Shown in pieces: positions 22,856 to 40,877 of a stretch of 64,000 nt of DNA. Below the pieces are notes generated by a model, which saw nothing but the letters and a program-made list of their open reading frames with translations, had not been told where the DNA came from and made no database searches. A program made the position numbers and the translations under genes. Origin of the DNA: Gautieria morchelliformis (lineage: Eukaryota > Basidiomycota > Agaricomycetes > Gomphales > Gomphaceae); assembly GCA_015179125.1 (NCBI GenBank), contig WHVA01000278.1, positions 83,348 to 147,347 of the forward strand, in the 5' to 3' direction. Each line of letters opens with the position of its first letter. Positions within the stretch are counted from its first letter, which is position 1.

Positions 22856-23230
22856 CCCTAAATCTCTGGCTATTTACACCTTTCAGACTAGGAGCAAAAT
22901 TGGGTATATGCCATCATTAGACAACCGAGGCAGTTCGTGGTGGAAGTAGATACAAAGAATGAAGACGAGTACACACTGTTATCATTCTTAGCCAACCTAA
23001 CGTGTCCCTCGCCCAAACAGTCCTCGAGTCTGGGATTAAACCATCGATTCACCATATCATCAATGCTGTGTGCCGTGCAGCGCTCCATACCATCATCAAG
23101 CCATGATTGTGTACCATTCTCGCGAAAGATATAGGAAAAGGGATGCATGTAAGATCGCGGATTGGGCAGGGAAGGTAAGCGTCCTAAGGTCCAAGGAATG
23201 AGGGTTGTCACATTTGAGGTACGCCATGGG
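22856..23230 (-). repeat. Inverted copy of 25560-25932 inside unit 4
   Basis: The stretch is the reverse complement of the block downstream of the unit-4 gene, from CCCATGGCG (25560) to the CCTAAATC-like end (about 25932), with scattered mismatches. It sits between exons 1 and 2, and its right end is next to the 23237-23304 palindrome. Confidence 0.85.
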
Positions 23231-23236
23231 CGACGT

Positions 23237-23304
23237 CCTGTGGCACGTATGGTGTATTATTATCATCATAGGCGATGATAATAATACACCATACGTGCCA
23301 CAGG
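23237..23304. repeat. Perfect palindrome with 31-bp arms
   Basis: Arms 23237-23267 and 23274-23304 are exact reverse complements with a 6-nt loop (ATAGGC). The right arm leads into the exon-2 region (GTGCCACAGG, compare unit 3 at 17301). The left arm is the extra copy. Confidence 0.9.
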
Positions 23305-23410
23305 CAAGGTATCCCACCGACACCAACATGGAAGGCGTCTCCGACACTAGTAGGGCGTGCGATCAATAGCTACGATCAACCAAAGTAGCGGTTGATTACG
23401 CTGAGCGAAC

Positions 23411-23450
23411 AAGGTTCCAGGCAGCGGCCCTTCTTGGCCCCTGGAACCTT
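23411..23450. repeat. Small inverted insertion in exon 2 of unit 4
   Basis: AAGGTTCCAGG at 23411-23421 pairs with CCTGGAACCTT at 23440-23450. Unit 3 lacks the extra bases at this site (17420-17435). Confidence 0.75.
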
Positions 23451-24048
23451 CCTTTGTCCAGCTTGAGGATGGAATTCCCAAGAGTGAGCATTCAAAACAT
23501 GTTCGAGCTTGTAATGTACGCCTCTGGAAGCTTCTCAGCCTGCTATGGGCATGTCTGGAGTTTGGAGCGACGAGGAAGGGGCCGTGTATGACAATGTCAT
23601 CCGCAGTGAACCTTCTCGGTATGCGTCGCGAATTTGTGCGAGATGATGAAACTCACTGACCCATTCGCAGAAACACCATGCTTCCAGCTGTCGATGGCTT
23701 TGTGCCACAAGCCCCACCGTGTGCCTCCGGTGTCGTGGACAACATGTTGTACCACACAGGTAGCCACATGGACGTTGATGACTGGGTGCGAACTGCTCCA
23801 GGCTAGGGACAGCTATCATTGGGACGCTGGAAAATGACTTACTTAAATTCTAAGTGGGCACCCGGGAGGGCTACATTACCCAGTGCCAAGAGATCCATAC
23901 TCGGTTTTGAATGACGACCCGTTCCTCTCGAGGCCGTATGAGTTGGTGCCAGAGACTCGTTGCCCCACACCGCTCGGAACGTCTGATCGAAGGCGAGCCG
24001 ACTATAGCAGAGGTTAACTCGTACAACCAGATAACCCATCTCATTCTT

Positions 24049-24159
24049 CTGATGTGGAGGAGGACCAGATAGCCAAGTACCGTGGGCCAGCGGGATGCGT
24101 CACATTGCCCACTGTCAATATCCAACGGTAGTTGGCTATCTGGTCCTCCTCCACATCAG
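24049..24159. repeat. Foldback with 35-bp arms at a splice acceptor
   Basis: Arm 24049-24083 is the reverse complement of 24125-24159 with one mismatch and a 41-nt spacer. Unit 3 has only the right arm (about 18130-18160). The left arm lies just before the exon-6 acceptor, which it displaces. Confidence 0.88.
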
Positions 24160-24750
24160 GAAGGCGTATCATTCCCCAGCGCCGGCCCAGCCTGTTGCTC
24201 GGCGTTCATGCAGCAGCACTTGCACTACACCGCGCCTGAACCCAAGTTCTTCACTGGTGAGCTCAGCTTATGACCTCATGAGCTCGTCAGCGGAAGGAGA
24301 TCAGGCTATCCAGCTGCTGGTGACATGACGATCGCTCCAGGTTTCACCTCCGTAGAGTATATTCATGAGTAAGTACAGATATTTTATGTGAAATAGCACA
24401 CTCTGATATTGTTCATAAGCGGTCAAGAGACAGGATCCTATTTCCTTCCGCCCGTAGGAAACAAATTTGGATAATGGTCTGGATCCGGGAGGCACATCTT
24501 TCTCGTATGACTGTCCATATAATCTAGTACACACAGATGGTGGGCAGAATGTGTGAGGGGGTGGCCCCGTGGATGTTCGACAGACGGGAACATGATCCTG
24601 ACGCATGTCGCAGGCCCACCATCTACACCACAAATAACCAACAGGGGGATGGCGTGGACCACCACTGCCACCCCACCCGCTGCAAATCTTGCCAGTGTGC
24701 AGCTGGCGGGAGCCTCAACCAGGCGACCAGACACAGCACCCTCGCCTACC

Positions 24751-24805
24751 ATGATGGCGACTCGTATAGTGGGGTAGCCTACCCCACTATACGAGTCGCC
24801 ATCAT
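24751..24805. repeat. Perfect palindrome with 27-bp arms in exon 9
   Basis: Arms 24751-24777 and 24779-24805 are exact reverse complements with a 1-nt centre. Units 2 and 3 have only the right arm. The net insertion is 33 bp, flanked by a repeated CCTACC. Confidence 0.92.
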
Positions 24806-25242
24806 CACCCGATAGTGAGGATGATGACTTGGCACCAACAACGGAAACCCCACACCCCAAGGAATGCGGCCATATCAATGCATATGGCCAGATCTGTCGA
24901 AAGCCGTTCGATGCCAATCGAACCCGGCACTGGATCAACGAGCACGTTACGCGGGAACTGGAAGACATCCAGAGGGGCTATTTGGACGTATCCAGGGCCA
25001 CGATACTCAAGTCCGATGCCGGTGTTCTCTGGGCAGAGGGGCTAGTGGTGGTGTGTCCTTACGGATGCAAGAACTTGTACAACCAGCCTAAGGCGTTCTC
25101 GCGACAGTTGCATCTGCTGCGGCACTTCCGGGGGCGCTGCCGGGAGAAGCTGGACGATAAGAGGGTTAAGGCTGTGGCCGAAAAACAATGGACATCGAAA
25201 CGCGGACCCGATGTCTTTACCAAGGTCTCATGGAGAAGGTAA

Positions 25243-26468
25243 GCGGCTTAACAACTATATTGACTTCGCCAGATCCTGTGACTTTTGAAAAGTCACATGC
25301 ATCCCATACTGGGTCAGGTACCCATTGAAAGTAGCCAACTTGGCACACATTAGGTCCAGCGAAGCGTAAGATGAGCAAGGTAGCTGAGCAACCGGTTGAC
25401 GACCGAAATGTGATTATGTGTGACGCGTCACGCGTGTTGCCTTGATGATCCGATTTGACCAATACTTCAATACTGAAAGCAAACTAGAGGAATTACATGC
25501 ATTGCACCTGCCAGGGAATGTTTGTCGTCAGTCCCTATGCACGCAGTACTCCAGCCTCACCCATGGCGTACCTCAAATGTGACAACCCTCATTCCTTGGA
25601 CCTAGGACGCTTACCTTCCCCGCCCAATCCGCGATCTTACATGCATCCCTTTTCCTATATCTTTCACGAGAAAGTTACACAATCATGCCTCGATGATGGT
25701 ATGGAGCCCTGCACACACAGCATTGATGATATGGTGAATCGATGGTCTAATCCTGGAGACTCGAGGACTGTTTGGGCGAGGGACACGTTAGCTTGGCTAA
25801 GAATGATAACAGTGTGTACTCGTCTTTATTCTTTGTATCTACTTCCACCATGAACGGCCTGGTTTGTCTAACGATGGCATATACCCAATTTCGCTCCTAG
25901 TCCGAAAGGTGCAAATGGTCAAAGATTTAGGAAATGCAGGTCGGTTCCGACCGACTCCCTGTCGTCTCGTACTACGGAAACCCCCCTTTTTGTTTGACGA
26001 TTTGGCTCGAAAGCACTGTGGCAGCCTTACCATCATCCTTGCATTCTGGGATACGCGCATAACGTGCGCAATCAAGACTTGAGCATGAAGTAGATATCGC
26101 ACAACTACCCCAGGAAACAGAACAGGTGCAGTCGTTCCCATACATTCCCTTCCAGCTCTTCATGCCTGATAAATAATTCGTCAAAAGGAAATGTATTGTC
26201 ATCATTGGTTTGGACCTATTTTAATCAGGGTTCTAGAAATGTGTAACTGGACGAGATGATTATTCTACTTCAACTAACAAGTGCAGCTGGACCTTCCTGG
26301 ACAGCGGTCGATGAGCACTGAGATCAGTACGTACGTAAAGCGCAAACTCCACAGCCCTAACCGTAGACTTGAACGACTTCGGACCCACACTTTACTTTCA
26401 CAGACCTGGAGAACTTAGACTGGAGTTATCGCATTGCATTTGTAAATCTAGCTCGACGATCAAGACCC
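25243..26468. other. Unit 4 non-coding block
   Basis: This lies between the unit-4 pseudogene and the stop codon of the ABC transporter, and is the shorter version of the inter-gene block. It includes the direct template (25560-25932) of the inverted copy, and a small foldback TGTGACTTTTGAAAAGTCACA-like at about 25275-25295. No gene is recognised. Confidence 0.55.
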
Positions 26469-32741
<6,273 letters not shown>

Positions 32742-33551
32742 CTGCTTCACGTCGTGTTCCCCAAAGGCACGCCCAGCAAGAAGTCATTTATACTTGTAAT
32801 CAAGACAACGTACGCATGCCGGCAAGACCTGTTTCGCACGGAGCCGCAGAAGCCGGATGAGTGAGGTGGCTGCAAGTGCAGCCGCGGTGGTCACGTGATC
32901 CGACAACATTGCAGTACGGATGGAGGAAGTGACAAGAAATGATGCAGCCAATGAGAAGACTGAAAACTCTTTGAAATTGAAGGAATGACTAACCAGAATC
33001 CATCGGGCGATCACTGCGGTACGGTTATAAGAGAATGACTCTAAATTTTAAAATAGGGTTGGTGAGTCATTCCAAGTTGACGCAGCATAGGGGGATGTGA
33101 AAAAACCTGCCGATCTGGCAGGACGACAAGATTACAAGCCGTCGAGGGACTCTCGACCCGGTCCGGTCCTGGCCATAGATCAGTATCAGTACTGTCTCAT
33201 ACTTGGTTTGAGTCACATCACCCGACAAGAGAGATAAACTAGAGCTCTGTGCCCCGAGTCCATAATGAAATCATCTCGTGCAGCTGGCAACAGTACCTGC
33301 GCATGCGTATCAGTGATGTCTACATCACGGCATCACCGTGACTGTCGGTTGCTCAGAGGCGCTTCAAAGGTTTGCGGAGCGGACAGAATATAAGTGGTAA
33401 GTAGCGTTCAAGCAAGCTTTTGAGGCCTCGGCCAGTTACAGGTGATTGCGCATCGGCGCCCACCCTTATCCCGGCGATCGCCGAACAGTGACCACTACCA
33501 TTTCCACGCAACTTTCCACCCTAGATTCCACAATCTTACAATCCTCACATA
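32742..33551. other. Divergent intergenic region between ABC and profilin
   Basis: About 800 bp serve as upstream region for both genes. I see no gene. CACGTGATC near 32893 contains an E-box-like CACGTG. Confidence 0.5.
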
Positions 33552-34158
33552 ATGTCCTGGCAAGGTAACAACACGTCCACGTTGTTACTGTGAGGCTTAA
33601 GTCTGACAGCTGGGTGCAGCATACGTCGACACAAACCTCCTCGGCACGGGTAAGATCGCCAAAGCCGCCATCCTTGGCCAGAGCGGTGGTGTTTGGGCAA
33701 CAAGCACAGGTTATACAGTGCGTTCTACTACCTATTCCCGCAATATCAGTTGGCTTACATTCGCTTCTGTGGTACCTTATATACACCTGCGGTGTTCCTT
33801 GCCAATTAATAGCTATCACAGCAGGAACAGGCAGCTGTCCTCTCCGCGTTTAGCAAGCCTGACGAGACACAAGCGAATGGCATCCGTCTGTCAGGGACGA
33901 AGTTTTTCACTATTCAAACAGGAGAGCGGTCGGTCTACGGAAAGAAAGCTGTATGTCACACATGACACATTGCCTTGCCACTGAATCATTCATTTTCTTG
34001 TCCTTGTCCTTGTCCTTGACCCACAGGCGGATGGCTGTCTACTTGTAAAAACCAAGCAGGCTGTCCTTGTTGCCGAATATGCTGCACCAACTCAAGCCCC
34101 TGAAGCGACAACAATCGTTGAAGGCTTAGCTGACTATCTCATCAGTGTGGGCTACTAG
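33552..34158 (+). CDS. Profilin
   Basis: A small actin-monomer-binding protein that promotes actin assembly and binds poly-Pro ligands. Exons 33552-33564, 33620-33717, 33822-33950 and 34027-34158 join to 123 codons plus stop. The N-terminus MSWQAYVDTNLLGTGK, AILGQSGGVWATS, and the C-terminus ending EATTIVEGLADYLISVGY are classic profilin features. Length matches the usual 125-130 aa. The exon 2-3 junction may be a few codons off, since the family usually has several more residues there. The first exon is only 13 nt. Confidence 0.92.
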
Positions 34159-34904
34159 GTACGACGTCATCGGCGCCCACTTTTGGTTTCTCAGTGTGGT
34201 TTTGCTTCAAGTGTCTGCGCCCGTATAGCCATCACACGTCGTTTGTTCAAATCATAATGTTTCGAGGCAGCAATAATCAAGTTGGATGTGGGAAGGATTA
34301 GAAGGTAGTGGGTGGAGATATCCAGTGCTTACAAGTATCTGTGTATCACATTTGACTCCTGGGGCCGAACACGTATTCTTCGAGTGCCTCCATGCGTTAA
34401 CATTTTTTCCGCCACGTTCTAGTTGCTGTTATCTTTTCTGCTTTTTCTTGTATATCAAACTGAGCTTTAGCCAGCCCAGTCAACATCTATTCCACAAATT
34501 CAAGCCACCTGGCTATGCAATGGAACCAGCTTTGTTTTCACTCTGCTGCATACTTAAGAGTGTTTACCTCTTTTTGCAGCGCCCTGCAGTCTGTCGTGTG
34601 TGAGGTGCCTCCAATACCTTCAAAGTTCGCATAGGAAAAACATGTCGGCGCGTGTAGCTTGAAGCGGAAGCCGAGCATTAGCAACATTATACTTACAGCA
34701 TGTAGGTGAGTGATGCCCTGTGGCACCTGGCATGCTGCGGGATCTTCCGAAGTCCACTCCGATGACGTGCCACCGTCGGAGTCCAGACTTGACTACAAAC
34801 GGAGTACTATACACCGCCTTTGCGCTTAAAGCATCTAAGTAACACTGCTCCGTGAATCTGCTTCTTGATCATTCCCCTCACCTCCAAACACTACCTAAGT
34901 AACC
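34159..34904. other. Intergenic region between profilin and annexin
   Basis: No supported gene. It contains the profilin 3' end and the annexin promoter region. Short open frames on both strands lack recognisable features. Confidence 0.5.
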
Positions 34905-37009
34905 ATGTCTTACCCCAATCAGTATCCACCACCCACGGGTCAGTATGGTGCGTATCCGCCGCCACAACAGCAACAATGGGGTCAGCCTCCGCCACAGGGT
35001 GCCTACGGCGGGTGTGTAAAAGTCGGTCGAAGTAGATGGTGCGCGCGTTAACCTCGGATAGATATCCCCCGCCGCCGCCCCAGGGCAGTCATCCACCTTA
35101 TGATGGCGGGTAAGTGTAGAGCTCTGTTGCGGTTACTGCTGTGATTGAACTTGACTCTTGCTGCGAAGGTATGCGTCTCCTCAACCAGGAGGGTACGTAT
35201 CCCTAAATCCAAGCTCGAAATAACTCGAATGACAATCGCTTCATGCTAGGTATGCGCCTCCACCTGGACCTCCCGGAGGGTATGTAGGCAAAGATATCTA
35301 TGGTTCGCCTAATAAGCATGGCTTCTCAGATATGCCCCTCCGGGCGTTCCTCCTGCTCCCAACCATCCCGGTTATCATCCATCATACGTTGCGTAAGTGC
35401 GACTGCTTTCACAATCAATGATGTCAGCGATGTAACAATGCACAGTCCTCCGGCACCTACCCAGGCTCACCAGCCGCCATATGGCCCACCGCCCGGTGCA
35501 CCATCAGGATACGGTGCACCACCAGCTCCTCAACAACCCTACGGAGGCTATCCTGTTCAACAGGGCCCGCTAATGTATCTCGGTGTGGCCATTCCACCTC
35601 CTCCACCGGCGCCCCCTATGCAGGGTGCCCTTCCTGGATTTGATGCACACAGAGTAGCAGAGAGTGTTCGGAAAGCCATGAAAGTCCGTCTTGATGAGAA
35701 TTCAGTTTGATCGTCTAGATCATGTGCTCACTGTGTCCGTTGATAGGGGTTTGGAACCGATGAAAAGGCGCTGACGAGCGCGATCGCACCTCTCGACGCG
35801 TTCCAGGTAGATGCGCTGAAGCGCACTTTCGAGACTATTAGCGGTAAAGGACTCATCAAAACAGTTAGTGATTTTCCTAGATGTGTGGACTGTTTATTGA
35901 GAGACTGTCAGATTGAGAAAGAGACATCGTCGTGGTATGAGCACTCTTTGCGAGCGAAACTCCTTGGGCCTGTACTTTTCGACTGCTGGCTTCTTCACCG
36001 GTGCGTGTTACTTTGTCGGATATCGACCTTGCGTTAACACCAAAGTATGTAGGGCTTCCTCGGGTGCCGGAACGCATGAAGACATTCTTACCGGTGTGCA
36101 CACATCATTTCCAATAACGGTTTCAGGGGCTGACTTGGCCATGATTAGAGATTCTCCTAGATCGAACCAACAGTGGGTCTTTGGTCATTCACCGCGTGCT
36201 TGCAGCTAACATCTTGCAGGTGAAATGCAGACTCTCAAATCCGCATATCACGCTACCTACGGCAAGGACCTATCCTCAGTCATACGCTCCGAGCTGTCTG
36301 GCAAGACCGAGCGGCTGTTCAACATGGCACTCGTGGGCAACAGAATCGAGAGCGAGTATGTTGATCCGGCACAAGTGCAAGCGGACGTGCATGCATTACA
36401 TAAGGCGGGCCAAGGCCGGGTGGGGACAGACGAGATCACTATGTAAGTCACAGAGCTCAGGGTAATGAAGCCAATGTTATATTGATGGTTCTGCATCATA
36501 GATGTGCTATCATAGTTTCTCGCTCGCCTGCACATCTGCGTGCGCTCGCACAAGCTTATCCACAGGCACATAGGCGCAAACTGTCTAAAGGTATATCATC
36601 CTTCAGAGTGGCTTTTTATGATCTGACTAGATGTTGGATTTTGTCTTTAGCGATTGATGGCGAATTCTGGGGCCACATGGACGATGCGTTACAGTTCGTT
36701 GCAAAGGGCGCGCAGGACGATGGATACGGTGTGCACCGCGATGTTGAGATGATCGAGAAGGCTATGAGTGGCGTGGGAACGAAGGACGAGCGTCTCAGTG
36801 AGTCATTCCAAGCAAGTTACACGCCATACATCTCATTCCATCCTTCCCTGGCAGTTTACCGTATCATTCGTGCGCACTGGAATCGCCCGAGGTTCGAAGG
36901 CATCAAGCAAACATTCCACCAGAAGTACGGCAAAGCGCTACTGGCAAGGGTCAGAGGAGAAACTAGTGGGGACTACCGAGACTTCATGTCTGCCGTTATT
37001 GGGAACTAG
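34905..37009 (+). CDS. Annexin with Pro/Gly/Tyr-rich N-terminal tail
   Basis: A calcium-dependent phospholipid-binding protein of the membrane periphery. The tail is built from repeats of GY(A)PPxxPGG type, encoded by exon 1 (34905-35011) and mini-exons of 48, 24, 30 and 63 nt, then a longer exon to about 35680. The core starts after an intron at GFGTDEKALTSAIAP (about 35750). Further annexin marks are ETSSWYEHSLRAKLLGP (about 35920), KAGQGRVGTDEIT (about 36410) and SGVGTKDER (about 36770). The end at 37009 (RDFMSAVIGN) fits the family. All inspected introns keep the frame when spliced. It looks intact. Calcium-binding strength cannot be judged by eye. Confidence 0.9.
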
Positions 37010-37941
37010 GTAGTAGCGTCGCAACACCCCGAGTAATACATGGATAGGCCCTCTTGGAGAGTTTGGTTGTACGAGTTAGCTTATGTTTATCAGCTTCGCG
37101 GATATCTTTGACATGTTGCTGAGGATTCTATCCATATGTGCGGAATATAATTATGTTATTTCAGACGAATACTTTCTCGCCTTCGAGATCATCATACATG
37201 ATGGACCAACGTGTGATTACAGGATGATTTATAGGATTAACGACGTTTCAGGCGGCTACTTAATTCATGATGTACGCTTGATATGCAGTCGACATCGTAG
37301 CAATCTGAAGACGTGAGTTCAACTTCAACCAATGCACGCAGTGGGGACGGACACCAGGGACTAGTCACTATAGTGCATGACGCATGCATGCCTCTCCACT
37401 AGCGCATGCACAAACGTCCCCCGATAGTCCAAAGGGATCGACGTTTGATTGGAACTCATGCGGCCTGCCTTCTGGCCGGTACGGTCTAAGCATTGTGTTC
37501 GTCGTATTGTTGAACCACTGTCTCTAGCTCTCTTCGGACCAATTTGTACAGAGGAAATTTGATCTGATAAATCCAGCGCGCGGCTTGGAGTATAGAAGTA
37601 TTATAATATACTGTATTCATCTGTAAAATTAGAACTTGGGGGCAAACTAGTGAGTTTATCTTGCGCATGCAACTCTGTCCGTATCTGTCGCTTTTATATT
37701 GCGCCTAAAAGATTCACGGATCTCACGATGGAACCCATTGCTTATTTGGTGGTACAGGAGTCGGAGGCGTCGTACAAAAAAATGACCACAAATTGGAGAG
37801 AGTTTATCACGACTGGTGACAACTAAAAACGAGACAGCAATCTAGTACTGTTTGTACTTGGTTTGAACTTCGGTCATGAGCCTCAATAGTACTTCAAGGA
37901 GGACGTATGGCAACTTACGAACAGACCGAGTTTATGGGGCC
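37010..37941. other. Intergenic region between annexin and the secreted-protein gene
   Basis: Convergent 3' regions. Apart from palindromic GCATGC repeats near 37380-37410, I see nothing distinctive. Confidence 0.5.
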
Positions 37942-38309
37942 TCAGGGTGTCGGGGCAAGCAAAGCGACGGTGGCGCATGTCGCCATGCATGTCCCAAGGG
38001 CGGCATTACAGCCCAAGATCGCAGCCGGAGCACCGACGATAGTTACGCCAAAGGTAAACCCTGCCGCACCGTAACATGCGACTGCGACGGCATTGCACCC
38101 TTACGTATTGCCAACATCGGTGACACCACCATGATATAAACATTCAAGGCATGCAGATAGCAAGAACATACGCCCTTTAGACGAGGAAGGTTGGACTCAG
38201 TCGTGAAGTACTACTTACCAGTCTGGCAAAGTGCATATGCGACGGGGCCTCCATTGACTGCTGGGATTAGGGCAGCGAGGAGGACGAGGGCGTGTGATTT
38301 GAGGTTCAT
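37942..38309 (-). CDS. Small secreted cysteine-rich protein, 82 aa
   Basis: Exon 1 (38309-38219) encodes a signal peptide, MNLKSHALVLLAALIPAVNG, then GPVAYALCQTG. After a 119-nt intron (donor GTAAGT, acceptor CGTAAG), exon 2 (38099-37942) encodes CNAVAVACYGAAGFTFG and then a C-terminal CNAALGTCMATC segment ending APTP. The pattern CxxxC...C...CxxxxxxCxxxC in a short secreted protein is common among fungi. I know similar predicted proteins but no function. A palindromic TATA block (TTTTATATAAAAG, about 38356) lies about 45 bp upstream, supporting the start. Confidence 0.75.
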
Positions 38310-38774
38310 AGCAAAGCACTGCGATGATGGTGGGTTGGAAAGTGTCCTTGTGCGCTTTTATATAAAAGCACGAGGCTCTGCCGGGAATGTTCACCTGGTC
38401 CACCGATAGGGTGCATTGCCATCGGCAGTTCCTTCACATGTTCACTTCATTTCACACTGCTTCGCCAGCGTTCATCACGTCAAATGGGACTCCACCTTCC
38501 GGCACCTCGTGTTTTGGCACCTTATCACATCGCCTGCCTATAATACTCATGACAAGGTTAACGCTCAACTGAAGTGCCCGGAAGAACTGGCATACATCAT
38601 GATAATGATACGAATGACGTCGCGGGACCCTTCGGTTCTTGTGCAATAGCGATCCCAATTCTCTTTCTGGCGTCTGGCCCATCACTGATATACAAAACAC
38701 ATAAATGTGTTCCTCGTAACAGGTGGCATGATACCGGACACTGAAGCGTCATGATATGTGTGCAAGCATGGGGC
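38310..38774. promoter_or_regulatory. Promoter region of the secreted-protein gene
   Basis: It contains the symmetric TATA element near 38353-38368 (minus-strand TATATAAAAG). The rest, up to the stop codon of the Apd1-like gene at 38775, shows no gene. Confidence 0.5.
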
Positions 38775-39729
38775 CTAAAGGAGTCCAGAAAATCCAAGTG
38801 CATCGGTCACCCCCGACTCAAGACCGTGAAAGACATCACTCTGCTCTTGTTGGGTCATACCCAGTCGGCCTCGCCACTGAAAGCGATTGGGTTCATTCAA
38901 AAGGGGCAGGGATGTGGGAATGTCCTCCAATGACCGTACGTAGTGATCTATAAGCTTAGGAAGATCCTTGGACTCCAAGTTACCGTACCAGTCACCGTGA
39001 GGGAAGATAAGGAGGTTAGGGGCGTTCCTGAGTATGGTGATAACCTCAGAAATAAATGTGGGAGAGTCTGGCGGTCACTCACTTGTGGCCACCGACATGG
39101 CCTACCTCTACGACCCGTGATTTACCATTATGATCAAAGAGCATACCGCGGATATCCAGCTCTTTTTGAAAACATCTGAAGAGGTCACCACCTCTAATAC
39201 CGCACCTACAATCTCTTTTCTGATGGGTGCAGACGTAAAAATACGGTCCAGAAGAGGCAGCCATATCCTCATCCCGGGGCAAGCTGATGTTTCGGTCAAC
39301 CGATTCCACTACCATCCCTAGACTTCTCGTAGAAATAAGGGGTAGTTCGACCCGATGGCATATCTCGTGCGAGTTAGACTCCTTCCACAAGGTCGCGCTG
39401 TAGGCGTCTTCTGACCTGTCTCCGCCCGCCTGCTCGCCCAGCCAACAAAAGTTGACGAGGCCATGATGCTCCTTGAGCCGTCGCTTACAATCCAGATAGA
39501 GTTGATTCGTGAATGTAGAAGGCCATTCAGAAGGCGGATCTCGAGCGTGGATAAGGAGATATGAAGTGTGGTACGGGACAGTTCCCGCCAGAGATATGGA
39601 GCGAGGAGGACGAGGAGGAAGGGTTTGCCTGGCAGGAAGGAGATGGGCTACAGTGTAATGGCGGCCTGTTGGTCTTCCACAACGAGTTGTGCCCACGAAG
39701 GGGCACCCTCCCGCTCTAACTTGTGACAT
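38775..39729 (-). CDS. Apd1 / sucrase-ferredoxin-like protein
   Basis: A member of the thioredoxin-like ferredoxin family; yeast Apd1 is a cytosolic Fe-S protein affecting actin patches and redox stress. The first exon runs from ATG 39729. It contains LAGTVPYHTSYLLIH and YFYVCTHQKRDCRCGIRGG, the CX3...C cysteine cluster, then VVEVGHVGGHK with the conserved His residues. A 55-nt intron then joins to NAPNLLIFPHGDWYGNL, which restores the family motif, and the frame runs to the stop at 38775. The extreme N-terminus, including the first Cys pair, is uncertain; an upstream exon may exist. Confidence 0.8.
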
Positions 39730-39853
39730 GAGCGTCACCTAGCAAAGTCGGTATGACGAACGGCTCTCCATACTCACGACTAATTGCATCCAGGATTTCT
39801 CCGCATTCTCGCATTTCCATCGTTCCAACTCCAGCGCCTCAGTGTGTTGAGCA

Positions 39854-40877
39854 TCAAAACACTTCCTCTCTGAGGCTTGCCTTTAGAGCTTCACTTTCGC
39901 CGGCTATTCTTTCCTGTTCTGCCCTGCTCTCGGCCAATTGCTCGCTCAACCTGAACAGGACCTGCTCAAGCTCGTCAGTCTTCGGCTTGATAGTTGCTCT
40001 AACCGTACTCATTCTCTGTCGGATATTGTCAAGCACTACTCTCACAGTTGTGGTAAGAGCATTGAGCTGTGTCTCCAGAGCCAATCTCTCCCCTCGTCCC
40101 TTTGCAACATCTCCGCCATTTTTTCTTTAGCTTCAAAATAGTCTTGGGCCGGATTTCTCTGACCAACACCACTTGCTTTCGAAATTTTGGCTTGTAAAAC
40201 GGAGATCGTGGCGTCATCATGGCGATGCTGGTCTTCCCATGTAGGATCCGACGCTAACAATCTTGTACCTTTATGGCTCAGGTAACAGAAATACATTTCT
40301 TCCGGATGAGTCCTGCATCATCGTTAGGGCTAACAGTCTGCCGTCTCAACCTGTGCTATTTCGGCTCTGGAGTGCATCTGCACGTGCATTGACCCGGAGC
40401 ACGTGCTGCATCTCTTTGATGGGCTCTTTCATCACTGCTCCATTCTCCTCTGCAAGCCTAGCTGCCGACTGCTCCTTGTTCCGCGTCTTTGCCTTGCGCT
40501 GTGTAAATGTGCTTCTTTTCCTTGGCATGATTATTCTGCTGTGCAAGATATTCCTGGATTTCTTGCAGGGACGTCCATAAATCAAACACACTTCTCGTGT
40601 GCGATATTGAGTGAAGAGTCATCTCCAGATCTTGCAGGAACTATCCAGGTTCGTGCCATTTCCTTCAGATTCGTTTGCGCTACCACTCGTCTTCCGTTTC
40701 TTATGAGACGGAAGACCAGGCGATCCTGGCATAGATGTAGTCAGGAGCACTTCTTCTGTCGGCTATCTTTATCTTGCCCAGTCCAGCCAAGAATAACATC
40801 TCCCCACCGCTCGAAGGGTTTCTAAGCAGCACACTCTGATGTCCTATTGAACTGTTGACTTCGTCCATATCTTCCAT
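39854..40877 (-). pseudogene. Coiled-coil protein gene, structure unresolved
   Basis: On the minus strand from ATG 40877 (MEDMDEVNSSIGHQSVLLRN) there are several open pieces in different frames. One is basic and Ser-rich (SHKKRKTSGS). Others are heptad-rich (LQDLEMTLHSISHTRSVFDL; AARLAEENGAVMKE; LALETQLNALTTTVRVVLDN). The last ends at 39854. I could not join them all with clean introns, so it is either a pseudogene or a gene with introns I misplace. No family is recognised. Confidence 0.4.

Larger units (their letters stand above)
22720..25242 (+). pseudogene. Unit 4 zinc-finger gene, broken by foldback insertions
   Basis: Exon 1 starts at ATG 22720. Its intron then contains a 375-bp inverted copy of downstream DNA (22856-23230). 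Exon 2 has TAG where unit 3 has TCG (about 23370) and an inverted insertion at 23411-23450. The end of exon 5 is deleted and replaced by another foldback (24049-24083) at the splice acceptor. Exon 9 has a 5-nt net loss that shifts the frame, then a 33-bp inverted insertion. The final part of exon 9 (24829-25242) is open and keeps the Cys/His clusters. A functional product is unlikely. Confidence 0.8.
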
